Assembly (NCBI GenBank): GCA_964520875.1
Contig: CAZFQJ010000093.1
Span: 1-6,445 of the forward strand
Direction of reading: 5' to 3'
Origin: SIG673 sp964520875
GTDB taxonomy: Bacteria; Bacillota; Clostridia; Oscillospirales; CAG-272
DNA: 6,445 nt
Numbering within the stretch: position 1 is the stretch's first letter; each line of letters starts with the position of its first letter. Below the pieces are notes generated by a model. The model did no database searches, had not been told where the DNA came from, and was given only the letters and a program-made list of their open reading frames with translations. Below, in pieces: positions 1-6,294 of the stretch. The position numbers were made by a program, and so were the translations under genes.

Positions 1-725
1 TGATAGATATTCAGGGTCTTGAGGACTTCTACGGAGATATGGACTTCAAGGTAGCGGGAACTCACAAGGGAATAACCTCGATCCAGATGGACCTTAAGAT
101 AGACGGTCTTACTCCCGAGATAATCAAGGAAGCGTTCGCCGTAACTCACAAGGGAAGAGATTATATAATAGACGAGTATATCCTCAAGGCGATCCCCGGA
201 CCGCGCGACGAGGTATCTAAGTACGCTCCTAAGATGATCTCCATGCAGATACATCCCGATAAGATTAGAGAAGTCATAGGAACCGGCGGAAAGGTCATAC
301 AGAAGATCGTTGCCGATACCGGTGCCAAGATAGACATAGAAGATGACGGAAGCGTGTTCATTTCCGCAGTCAACCGCGATAGCGCTCTTGCCGCGCAGGA
401 GATAATAAAGGCGATCGTATTTGAGCCGGAGGTCGGCGCTATATACGAGGGTAAGGTCACAAAGATCATACCGATAGGCGCTTTCGTTGAGTTCGCTCCC
501 GGTAAGGAAGGAATGGTACACATCTCCAAGCTTGAAAATTACAGAGTGGAGAAGGTAGAGGACGTCGTAAGCGAAGGAGACGTTATAAAGGTCAAGTTCC
601 TCGGAGTAGACGAGAAGGGACGCATGAACCTTTCCAAAAAGGACGCGTATCCGAGAGAGAGCATGACGGAGCCTGCACAGGTAGAGGAAAAGCATTATAG
701 CCGTCCTCTCCGTAAGCCCGAATAA
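1..725 (+). CDS. pnp: Polynucleotide phosphorylase, C-terminal part (5'-truncated by window)
   Basis: Phosphorolytic 3'-to-5' exoribonuclease of RNA turnover, normally a trimer of about 700-residue subunits. The frame is open from base 3 (first full codon ATA), so the gene enters from the left; the ATG at 39 is internal. The first residues, DIQGLEDFYGDMDFKVAG, are the signature of the second RNase PH core domain. From memory of the E. coli protein, the Asp codons at 24-26 and 42-44 sit where the catalytic metal-binding pair (D486/D492) lies. A KH domain spans about 234-429, with the GXXG loop as GTGG inside VIGTGGKVIQKI. An S1 domain spans about 435-650 (GAIYEGKVTKIIPIGAFVEF ... GMVHISKL ... 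GRMNLSKKD). A short charged tail ends at TAA 723-725. The order core-KH-S1 is standard and nothing looks broken. Identification is very secure. Confidence 0.97.
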   Translation, partial: IDIQGLEDFYGDMDFKVAGTHKGITSIQMDLKIDGLTPEIIKEAFAVTHKGRDYIIDEYILKAIPGPRDEVSKYAPKMISMQIHPDKIREVIGTGGKVIQKIVADTGAKIDIEDDGSVFISAVNRDSALAAQEIIKAIVFEPEVGAIYEGKVTKIIPIGAFVEFAPGKEGMVHISKLENYRVEKVEDVVSEGDVIKVKFLGVDEKGRMNLSKKDAYPRESMTEPAQVEEKHYSRPLRKPE

Positions 726-738
726 TCAAGACAGAAAT

Positions 739-779
739 AAGAACGAAGAACGAAAGTAAATACCGCGTTCTTCGGTCTT
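739..779 (+). terminator. Hairpin after pnp, possible weak terminator
   Basis: CGAAGAACG (744-752) pairs perfectly with CGTTCTTCG (766-774). Four more pairs (739-742 with 776-779) follow after one A/G mismatch. The loop is 13 nt and only three T residues follow, so it is a poor Rho-independent terminator by the usual rules. It could be an inefficient terminator, a 3' stability hairpin, or a processing site for the pnp message. It covers the TTG at 779, which argues against that codon starting the next gene. Confidence 0.45.
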
Positions 780-795
780 TGAACTCAAAAAAGCA

Positions 796-804
796 TGTTA
801 TACA
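796..804 (+). promoter_or_regulatory. Candidate extended -10 promoter for the nucleoside hydrolase gene
   Basis: TG-T-TATACA (TG at 796-797, hexamer 799-804) fits an extended -10 element. It would give a start near 811 and a leader of about 25 nt to the ATG at 836. No good -35 lies at 16-18 bp: TTGAAC at 779-784 is only 14 bp away. The gene may instead be read through from pnp. Low confidence. Confidence 0.28.
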
Positions 805-823
805 AAAAGCCGATTTGCGGCGG

Positions 824-828
824 AAAGG
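824..828 (+). promoter_or_regulatory. Ribosome binding site that sets the start at 836
   Basis: AAAGG, seven bases before ATG 836. The in-frame TTG at 779 has no purine-rich site and lies inside a hairpin, so the ATG is preferred. Confidence 0.6.
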
Positions 829-835
829 TCAAATT

Positions 836-1768
836 ATGAATATATCGGAAATACTTGCAGATATAAAAAGCGACAGAAAAAAGAAGATAATACTCGATAC
901 CGACACATATAACGAGATAGACGACCAGTTCGCGCTTTCGTGGGCGGCTCTTGAAAACGGAAATAAGATAGAGCTTCTTTCGGTGAACGCCGCTCCGTTC
1001 TTCAACAACAGAAGCACTTCCCCGAAGGACGGAATGGAGAAGAGCTATAACGAAATAGGAAAGATACTTTCGCTTATTGAAAGCTCAGAGCTTAATTGTG
1101 CCGTAAAGCCTACCTCCGTGCCATATTACAAGGGCTCGGAATGTTATCTTCCGGATAAGAAGACTCCCGTCGTTACGGAAGCCTCGAAAAATATAGTAAA
1201 GACCGTCTCTGAGAGTGACGAAAGGATATACGTCGTGGCGATAGGCGCTATAACGAACGTTGCTTCCGCCATACTTATGAAGCCCGAGATAATAAACAAT
1301 ATGGTAGTTGTCTGGCTCGGCGGACATGCATGGCATGCTCCTCATACGAGAGAATTCAATATGGTTCAGGATGTTGCGGCGGCGCAGGTCATACTCGATA
1401 GCGGCGTACCGTTCGTACAGATCCCCTGCACGGGCGTATGCGACTACCTTTCCACCACCATACCGGAGCTTCGCGCTTACCTTCCCGGAAGAAACGCGCT
1501 CTGCGATTACCTTTTCGAAATAGTCGAAGGCTACACGAAGAATTCCTACTGCTGGTCTAAGGTCATATGGGATATTTCGGCTATTGCCGTACTTCTGTCA
1601 AACGATTACGCACAGACCGTACTGCTTCCCACTCCCATACTTACAGATGATTGCCATTACGCTTTCGATAGTGCGCGTCATCATATGATACTCGTCCGCA
1701 GTCTTAACAGAGATAAGATATTTGCGGATATGTTCGACATCCTTTCCGGCGGAAAGAGCAGAATGTAA
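836..1768 (+). CDS. Nucleoside hydrolase family protein (IUNH-type)
   Basis: 310 residues from ATG 836; an upstream TTG at 779 would add 19 basic residues with no family support. Family members hydrolyse the N-glycosidic bond of ribonucleosides, giving base plus ribose, in cytosolic salvage. Visible motifs are the N-terminal Asp cluster DTDTYNEIDD (residues 21-30), corresponding to the calcium-binding DTDPGxDD of classical members but two residues longer; IGAITNVA (about 135-142); LGGHAWHAPHTREFN (161-175) followed by D179, matching the EFNxxxDxxAA segment; and WDISAIA (from W245), whose D246 fits the last calcium-ligand Asp. Classical inosine-uridine enzymes have His where W245 stands, so specificity cannot be read across and the substrate could be a modified or non-nucleoside riboside. 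The length matches the family. It lies between pnp and a strong terminator, apparently as the last or only gene of its unit. Family assignment is firm; substrate is unknown. Confidence 0.85.
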   Translation: MNISEILADIKSDRKKKIILDTDTYNEIDDQFALSWAALENGNKIELLSVNAAPFFNNRSTSPKDGMEKSYNEIGKILSLIESSELNCAVKPTSVPYYKGSECYLPDKKTPVVTEASKNIVKTVSESDERIYVVAIGAITNVASAILMKPEIINNMVVVWLGGHAWHAPHTREFNMVQDVAAAQVILDSGVPFVQIPCTGVCDYLSTTIPELRAYLPGRNALCDYLFEIVEGYTKNSYCWSKVIWDISAIAVLLSNDYAQTVLLPTPILTDDCHYAFDSARHHMILVRSLNRDKIFADMFDILSGGKSRM

Positions 1769-1774
1769 TATTAA

Positions 1775-1825
1775 CGAGCCGAGGTCTGTCGGTTGAACAT
1801 GTCGACTGTCCTCGGCTCGATTTTT
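1775..1825 (+). terminator. Rho-independent terminator of the nucleoside hydrolase gene
   Basis: CGAGCCGAGG (1775-1784) pairs with CCTCGGCTCG (1810-1819), a perfect 10-bp GC-rich stem, followed after one A by TTTTT (1821-1825). The 25-nt apical region holds a smaller nested stem, GTCG 1788-1791 with CGAC 1803-1806. It begins six bases after the stop codon and separates this gene from the glycosyltransferase unit. Confidence 0.88.
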
Positions 1826-1878
1826 ACGTAACGAAAATACAAAAAATACGAAATAGGTTGCGGAAAAATACCCGATCG

Positions 1879-1897
1879 TGTCAAAAATATATTGACA
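1879..1897. promoter_or_regulatory. Inverted repeat covering the -35 element (candidate operator)
   Basis: TGTCAA (1879-1884), seven AT bases, then TTGACA (1892-1897): a perfect 6-bp dyad whose right arm is the -35 hexamer itself. A dimeric regulator bound here would block RNA polymerase. The dyad is visible directly; the operator role is inference, as no regulator gene is in the window. Confidence 0.35.
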
Positions 1898-1920
1898 TAA
1901 GGTATTTGCGATCGTATAAT
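1892..1920 (+). promoter_or_regulatory. Perfect-consensus sigma-70/sigma-A promoter of the glycosyltransferase operon
   Basis: TTGACA (1892-1897), a 17-bp spacer, TATAAT (1915-1920). Both hexamers and the spacing match consensus exactly. Transcription should start near 1926-1928, leaving about a 30-nt leader to ATG 1957. CGATCG occurs at 1873, 1909 (touching the -10) and 1929 (at the start site). Confidence 0.9.
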
Positions 1921-1943
1921 AGACGTAACGATCGAATGATTTT

Positions 1944-1950
1944 AGGGGGA
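1944..1950 (+). promoter_or_regulatory. Ribosome binding site that sets the start at 1957
   Basis: AGGGGGA, six bases before ATG 1957. The longer in-frame reading from TTG 1858 begins upstream of the promoter and so cannot be translated from that transcript. Confidence 0.8.
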
Positions 1951-1956
1951 AGCGAT

Positions 1957-2415
1957 ATGGAAAACGGAGAGATAAATATAGAAAAGATAATGGACGATAT
2001 AAGAGCGGAGATAAAGGAAAAGGGGTATACCTCCGATATCTTGAGCTTCGAAGATGTGACGAGCATAAGTCTTGACGGTGAAAATGATTTCAGTAAGGAA
2101 AAGCTTTCCGAGCTTGTGTCTTACATGAATTCGTCCTATGCAGTTCCGATAACGAGACCTCTCGGCGGTAATCCCATAGTCGTGTTCATCAAAAGAGTCA
2201 TCAGAAAGTTGACAAGATTCATCATTCGTCCGATCGTTGAGCACCAGAGCGAATACAACTCCGTTTCGGCAAGAGCCGTCGGCATGATCGGCGCTCGTGT
2301 GGAGAGTGTTTCCTCCGAGACCGAGAACAGGATAGCGCTTCTTGAACTTAAGCTTCAAACCGCGATGAAGGAGATAGAACGGCTTAACGGAGAGATAGAG
2401 CGTCTTCAAAAGTGA
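1957..2415 (+). CDS. Small coiled-coil protein with basic amphipathic segment, first gene of the glycosyltransferase operon
   Basis: 152 residues, no enzyme motif and no signal peptide. Residues 6-24 (INIEKIMDDIRAEIKEKGY) resemble a short motif that, from memory, opens several methyltransferase-type and glycosyltransferase-associated proteins in surface-polysaccharide clusters. Residues about 73-94 (PIVVFIKRVIRKLTRFIIRPIV) alternate aliphatic residues with Arg/Lys and could form a basic amphipathic helix lying on the inner membrane face. Residues about 111-152 form a coiled coil with a clean 3-4 heptad pattern at I126, L129, L133, A136, I140, L143, I147, L150. The larger proteins this resembles carry a catalytic domain that is absent here: the gene stops at 2415 and the next starts 26 bases later with its own strong ribosome site, so no frameshift is apparent. 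I infer a structural role, anchoring or organising the transferases encoded next. Being a real gene is well supported by promoter, ribosome site and operon position; the function is not established. Confidence 0.8.
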   Translation: MENGEINIEKIMDDIRAEIKEKGYTSDILSFEDVTSISLDGENDFSKEKLSELVSYMNSSYAVPITRPLGGNPIVVFIKRVIRKLTRFIIRPIVEHQSEYNSVSARAVGMIGARVESVSSETENRIALLELKLQTAMKEIERLNGEIERLQK

Positions 2416-2440
2416 GCGAGGTCCGGGAGGAGTATCTTAA

Positions 2441-3520
2441 ATGAAGATAATACAGGTCATGCCTACCGTTTCATTCGGAGACGCGGTAAGTAACGACGCG
2501 CGCGCCATACGCAAGGTCATCTCGGAAATGGGATATAAGACCGGTATATACGCCGAAAACGTGGATTCAAGGGTAAGCGATCCGTTCGTGCACAAGATAA
2601 GTAAGCTTCCCAAACTTAAAAAGGACGACGTGATCATCTTTAACCATAGTACGGGAACCGATCTCTGCTATAAGCTTCCTATGATTTGCGGAAGAAAGAT
2701 GATGATATATCATAATATAACTCCGCCGAGATTTTTCGATATGTACAGTTTAAGATCGAAGGAGCTTACCGAATACGGTTACAAGGGTACGAAGTTTTTA
2801 AGCGACAAGATAGAATATGTTATGCCGGTCTCGGAATATAATGCGTCCGATCTTCGGAAAATGGGTTACGAATGTCCGATGTATGTAAGACCGATACTCA
2901 TTCCGTTTGAGGATTATGAAAAAGAGCCGGACAATGACGTGCTTAAAAAATATTCCGACGGATATACGAATATAGTTTTTGTCGGCAGAGTAGCGCCGAA
3001 CAAAAAGCATGAGGATATAATAAGAGCGTTTGCTTATTACAAGACCCGTATAAACCCGAGATCGAGGCTGATACTCGTCGGTTCCGATACGGGAATGGAA
3101 AAATACGGCGATCGGCTCAAAAAATACGCGGACGCGCTCGGACTTGACGACGTCGTTTTTACCGGTCATATAAGCTTTAAAGCCATACTTGCCTATTACA
3201 GAACGGCAGATGTCTTTCTTTGCATGAGCGAGCACGAGGGGTTTTGCGTTCCGCTCGTTGAATCGATGTATTTCGGCGTTCCGATAATCGCGTATAACAG
3301 TTCCGCCATTGCGGATACGCTCGGCGGAAGCGGTATACTCATAAACGACAAGGATCCGGTTCTCGTTTCTATGCTGATAGACAGGCTGGTGAATGATGAC
3401 GTGCTCAGAAAGCACGTTATCGAAAAGCAAAACGAAAGGCTTAAGGATTTTTCTTACGATATCGTAAAGGAACGTTTTGCTGCGGGACTTTCGGATTTCG
3501 TAAACAAAAAACGTGATTAA
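2441..3520 (+). CDS. GT-B fold glycosyltransferase, GT4-like
   Basis: 359 residues, within the usual size for a single-domain retaining GT4-type enzyme that moves a sugar from a nucleotide donor to a glycan acceptor at the cytoplasmic membrane face. The N-terminal acceptor half shows IIFNHSTG (65-72) and IYHNITPP (89-96). The C-terminal donor half shows VGRVAPNKKHEDII (181-194), LILVG (210-214), FTGH (240-243) and the EX7E motif EGFCVPLVE (E266, E274), followed by FGVPIIAY. There is no signal peptide or membrane helix. The start is secure: GGGAGGAG at 2425-2432 lies eight bases before the ATG. It is 25 bases after the coiled-coil gene and 16 before the next transferase. It is a different subfamily from the two transferases that follow, having no GGAE or HDEP motif, so it likely adds a different sugar or linkage. 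Donor and acceptor cannot be read from sequence. Confidence 0.9.
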   Translation: MKIIQVMPTVSFGDAVSNDARAIRKVISEMGYKTGIYAENVDSRVSDPFVHKISKLPKLKKDDVIIFNHSTGTDLCYKLPMICGRKMMIYHNITPPRFFDMYSLRSKELTEYGYKGTKFLSDKIEYVMPVSEYNASDLRKMGYECPMYVRPILIPFEDYEKEPDNDVLKKYSDGYTNIVFVGRVAPNKKHEDIIRAFAYYKTRINPRSRLILVGSDTGMEKYGDRLKKYADALGLDDVVFTGHISFKAILAYYRTADVFLCMSEHEGFCVPLVESMYFGVPIIAYNSSAIADTLGGSGILINDKDPVLVSMLIDRLVNDDVLRKHVIEKQNERLKDFSYDIVKERFAAGLSDFVNKKRD

Positions 3521-3536
3521 GGTTTGATTTATCGTT

Positions 3537-4733
3537 ATGAAAAAGATAGGATTTGTGATTCCTTGGTATAGCGAGAAGATACCCGGCGGAGCGGAAATGG
3601 AGCTTCGCGGACTTACGACGCACCTTCACGAAAGCGGAGTTGAGATAGAGATACTTACCACCTGCGTAAAGGAATTTGCGTCCAATTGGAATGTAAATCA
3701 CTTTAAAAGCGGTGCGGAGATCATACACGGCTTTACGGTAAGGAGATTCAAGGTCAGAAAAAGAAACACCGCGGCTTTCAACGAGGTGAATTACAAGCTG
3801 ATGAACGGTATTCCGATAACCGCGGAGGAGGAGAAGACGTATATAAGCGAGAGCGTCAGCAGTCCGGATATGTACAGATATATGAAGGAGCATAGCGACG
3901 ATTATTCGCTTTTCGTGTTCATTCCGTATATGTTCGGAACTACTTATTACGGTATGCAGGTGTGTCCCGAAAAGACCGTCATGATCCCTTGTTTTCACGA
4001 TGAGCCGTATGTTTACATGAACGTATATAAGCCGGTATTTGAAAATATAGCCGGTATAATATATCATGCAAAGCCGGAATACGATCTTGCAAATAAGGTA
4101 TTCGATCTCAAAAACGTCTCTCAGGCGGTGCTCGGAGAGGGCGTTTATACCGAGCTTGAGGCGTTTCCCGATGATTTTCGTAAAAAATTCGGCATTGACG
4201 GTGATTTTATAATATATGCCGGGCGCAAGGACAAGGGTAAAAACGTTCACGTTCTCGTTCGTTATTTTGAGGAATATCTGAAAAGGCATGATGTCGATCT
4301 GAAGCTGGTGCTGATAGGTGGGGGCGAAATTGAGATTCCGAGTGAGCTTGTAAATGACGGCAAGATCGTCGATCTCGGTTTTGTGGACGTTCAGGATAAG
4401 TATAACGCCGAAGCGGCGGCGCTTCTGCTTTGTCAGCCGTCTCTTTTCGAAAGCTTCTCTCTTGTTATAATGGAGAGCTGGCTCTGCTCGCGTCCGGTCA
4501 TGGTGAGCGGGCGCTGCGACGTTACGAGACATTTCGTTTCCGATTCGAACGGCGGGCTTTATTTCAATAACTATCCGGAGTTTGAAGGTTGTCTTGAATA
4601 CATGCTTGCCAACCGCGATGTGATGAACGCTATGGGAAAGAACGGAAGAGATTTCGTGCTTTCAAAATTTTCGTGGAACGTTATAGTGGAAATATATATG
4701 AAATTTTTCAAAGAGATAGCGGATAAGGCTTAA
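3537..4733 (+). CDS. GT-B fold glycosyltransferase, GT4-like (paralog of the next gene)
   Basis: 398 residues. The N-terminal half has the glycine loop PGGAE (16-20), LTTC (40-43), GFTVRRFKV (65-73) and PCFHDEP (151-157). The C-terminal half has IIYAGRKDKGKN (225-236), LKLVLIGGG (255-263) and the EX7E motif ESFSLVIME (E305, E313), ending with an FSW segment near 378-380. These place it among GT4-like transferases common in exopolysaccharide and O-antigen clusters. No membrane segment is seen; it should act in the cytosol on a membrane-bound acceptor. The same landmarks recur in the same order in the gene immediately downstream, so the two arose by duplication. The ribosome site is weak: AAGG at 3519-3522 overlaps the previous stop codon and lies 14 bases from the ATG, so translation may rely on coupling with the upstream gene. 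The start fits the family N-terminus (MKKIGFVIPW). Sugar specificity is unknown. Confidence 0.9.
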   Translation: MKKIGFVIPWYSEKIPGGAEMELRGLTTHLHESGVEIEILTTCVKEFASNWNVNHFKSGAEIIHGFTVRRFKVRKRNTAAFNEVNYKLMNGIPITAEEEKTYISESVSSPDMYRYMKEHSDDYSLFVFIPYMFGTTYYGMQVCPEKTVMIPCFHDEPYVYMNVYKPVFENIAGIIYHAKPEYDLANKVFDLKNVSQAVLGEGVYTELEAFPDDFRKKFGIDGDFIIYAGRKDKGKNVHVLVRYFEEYLKRHDVDLKLVLIGGGEIEIPSELVNDGKIVDLGFVDVQDKYNAEAAALLLCQPSLFESFSLVIMESWLCSRPVMVSGRCDVTRHFVSDSNGGLYFNNYPEFEGCLEYMLANRDVMNAMGKNGRDFVLSKFSWNVIVEIYMKFFKEIADKA

Positions 4734-4745
4734 GGGGAAAAGTTA

Positions 4746-5906
4746 ATGAGTAAGAGGATTGCTTTTGTTTGTCAGAGATACGGGCTTGAAGTGAACGGCG
4801 GAGCCGAGCTTCATTGCCGTCAGCTTGCGGAGCATCTTAAAGATCTTTACGATGTGGACGTGATAACGACCTGCGCCGAAGACTATGTTACGTGGGCTGA
4901 CAGTTATCCTGCGGGAGAAGAGAATATAAACGGTATCACGGTCAGAAGATTCAAGGTGGCGCGCAAACGCGACAAGAAAAAATTCGCAAGGATATCGGAG
5001 GGAGTTATAGGTCAGCCTCACTCACCCGAAAGCGAGGAGCGCTGGATAGACGAGCAGGGACCGTACTCTCCGGAATGTGTTGAGTATATAAAAGAGCACG
5101 CTTCCGACTATCACGCGGTGATCTTTATGACCTATCTGTATTATCTGACCGCACGCGGAATGGCTTTGAAGCTTGAAAATGCATTTCTTATTCCGACCGC
5201 TCACGATGAGCCTCCAATATATCTGTCGTATTATAAAAATGTGTTTGAAAACGCAAAAGGAATCATATACAATACGATAGAAGAGAAAACTTTTTGCGAG
5301 AAGATGTTTAAGGTGTCGGAGACTCCCGGGGTCATCGCCGGAGTAGGTGTGGACGTTCCGGATAGGGAAGAGCTATTCGACGCAAAAAAACGTTATGGAT
5401 TAGAGGATTATATACTTTACATCGGTCGTATAGATAAGTCAAAAGGTTGCGAAACGCTATTCAAGTATTTCGAAGAATACAAAAAGCGTAACGGCGGAAA
5501 TCTCAAGCTCGTTCTTTGCGGAAAGAGCGTTATGGATATTCCGTCAAGAGAGGACGTGGTTTCTCTCGGTTTCGTTTCCGACGAAGAAAAGTTTTCGCTC
5601 ATAAACGGTAGCAGGTGTCTTGTGCTTGCTTCGGAATTCGAAAGCCTGTCAATGGTCGTTTTAGAAAGCATGGCTTATGAAAAGCCGGTGCTCGTGAACG
5701 GAAGGTGTATGGTGCTTAAGGGACATTGTCGTAAGAGCAACGCCGGGCTTTATTTTGAAAATTACTTTGAATTCGAAGGCGCTTTAAATTATCTTTTGTC
5801 GCACGAGGAGGAATGTGCGAAGATGGGCGCGAATGCCAAAAAGTATGTTGACGAAAATTACCGTTGGGATATAATAATAGAAAAAGTACGATCTCTCATA
5901 GGATAA
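4746..5906 (+). CDS. GT-B fold glycosyltransferase, GT4-like (paralog of the preceding gene)
   Basis: 386 residues. Motifs run parallel to the preceding gene: NGGAE (17-21), TTCAEDYVTW (41-50), GITVRRFKV (63-71), HDEP (153-156), YIGRIDKSKG (225-234), LKLVLCG (253-259), EX7E as ESLSMVVLE (E299, E307) and a terminal YRWD (372-375). The TTCAEDYxTW form is the version I know from this GT4 subfamily in polysaccharide clusters, so this copy looks closer to the family norm than its neighbour. The donor-side loops differ between the two (KDKGKN against IDKSKG), compatible with different donors or successive additions. The ribosome site AAGGGGA (4732-4738) begins at the previous stop codon, seven bases from the ATG, so translation is probably coupled. 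It is the last gene of the operon; its TAA runs into the terminator stem. Enzyme class is firm, reaction unknown. Confidence 0.9.
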   Translation: MSKRIAFVCQRYGLEVNGGAELHCRQLAEHLKDLYDVDVITTCAEDYVTWADSYPAGEENINGITVRRFKVARKRDKKKFARISEGVIGQPHSPESEERWIDEQGPYSPECVEYIKEHASDYHAVIFMTYLYYLTARGMALKLENAFLIPTAHDEPPIYLSYYKNVFENAKGIIYNTIEEKTFCEKMFKVSETPGVIAGVGVDVPDREELFDAKKRYGLEDYILYIGRIDKSKGCETLFKYFEEYKKRNGGNLKLVLCGKSVMDIPSREDVVSLGFVSDEEKFSLINGSRCLVLASEFESLSMVVLESMAYEKPVLVNGRCMVLKGHCRKSNAGLYFENYFEFEGALNYLLSHEEECAKMGANAKKYVDENYRWDIIIEKVRSLIG

Positions 5907-5947
5907 AAATAAAGCGAACGCCTTGGCGTTCGCTTTATTTTTGTTTT
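5907..5947. terminator. Bidirectional Rho-independent terminator between the glycosyltransferase operon and rpsT
   Basis: Positions 5907-5921 pair without mismatch with 5926-5940 around a CTTG loop (AAATAAAGCGAACGC and its complement). T-rich DNA follows on the plus strand (TTTATTTTTGTTTTT), and the A-rich left arm gives a T tract on the minus strand. It therefore ends both the rightward operon and the leftward rpsT message. Pairing can extend into the upstream TAA stop. Confidence 0.95.
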
Positions 5948-5955
5948 TCAGAAGA

Positions 5956-6222
5956 TTACGCTCCGAGCTTGTTGAGCTTAAGAGCAAAACGGCCGGTCTT
6001 TCTCGCAGCCTTGTTCTTGGAAATGATTCCGTGAGCCGCAGCCTGATCAAGCTTCTTGCATACTGCCTTGAATGCTTCCTCTGCCGCCGCCTTGTCGCCC
6101 GTGGCGAGAGCTGCCTCGTACTTTTTGATAGCCGTCTTGAGAATGGTCTTCTCTACCTTGTTACGCATGGTCTTGGTCTCGATGACCTTAACGCGCTTCT
6201 TCGCTGACTTAATGTTAGGCAT
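5956..6222 (-). CDS. rpsT: 30S ribosomal protein S20
   Basis: 88 residues, the normal length of S20, a primary 16S rRNA-binding protein of the small subunit. Diagnostic segments are the start MPNIKSAKKRVKVIETKT, MRNKVEKT, and the C-terminal part KKLDQAAAHGIISKNKAARK followed by TGRFALKL, equivalent to the G-x-I-x-KNKAARxxxR signature. It is Lys/Ala-rich and helical as expected. A textbook ribosome site, AAGGAGGT on the minus strand (6230-6237), lies seven bases upstream of the ATG (6220-6222). It is monocistronic here, converging on the glycosyltransferase operon and sharing its terminator. A likely promoter is at 6266-6294. Identification is certain. Confidence 0.97.
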   Translation of the reverse strand: MPNIKSAKKRVKVIETKTMRNKVEKTILKTAIKKYEAALATGDKAAAEEAFKAVCKKLDQAAAHGIISKNKAARKTGRFALKLNKLGA

Positions 6223-6265
6223 TAAAACTACCTCCTTCGAAATAATAAGAAATCTTCACCTTGAT

Positions 6266-6294
6266 ATTTTATCACAAATAAATGTAAAAATCAA
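6266..6294 (-). promoter_or_regulatory. Candidate rpsT promoter
   Basis: Reading the minus strand: TTGATT (6289-6294), a 17-bp spacer, TAAAAT (6266-6271). Transcription would start near 6260 and give a leader of about 38 nt before the rpsT ATG. A second, weaker option further upstream is TTTACA (6339-6344), 16 bp, TATTTT (6317-6322). Confidence 0.45.

Noticed and set aside
779..835. N-terminal extension of the nucleoside hydrolase from TTG 779
   Set aside because: The codon sits in a hairpin, lacks a ribosome site, and the added residues do not fit the family; ATG 836 has AAAGG at seven bases.
1858..1956. N-terminal extension of the coiled-coil protein from TTG 1858
   Set aside because: It would start upstream of the -35/-10 elements; the promoter and AGGGGGA site point to ATG 1957.
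1957..2440. Idea that the 152-residue gene is a frameshifted piece of a larger methyltransferase or transferase
   Set aside because: The next gene has its own strong ribosome site and complete N-terminus 25 bases later, and no methyltransferase motif is visible in any frame nearby.
2798..3430. 210-residue open frame on the minus strand
   Set aside because: Mirror of the first glycosyltransferase gene; no family resemblance or independent promoter seen.
3441..4532. 363-residue open frame on the minus strand
   Set aside because: It lies antisense to a clear glycosyltransferase with catalytic motifs, crosses the gene boundary at 3520/3537, and shows no recognisable motif. It is an open frame caused by codon bias.
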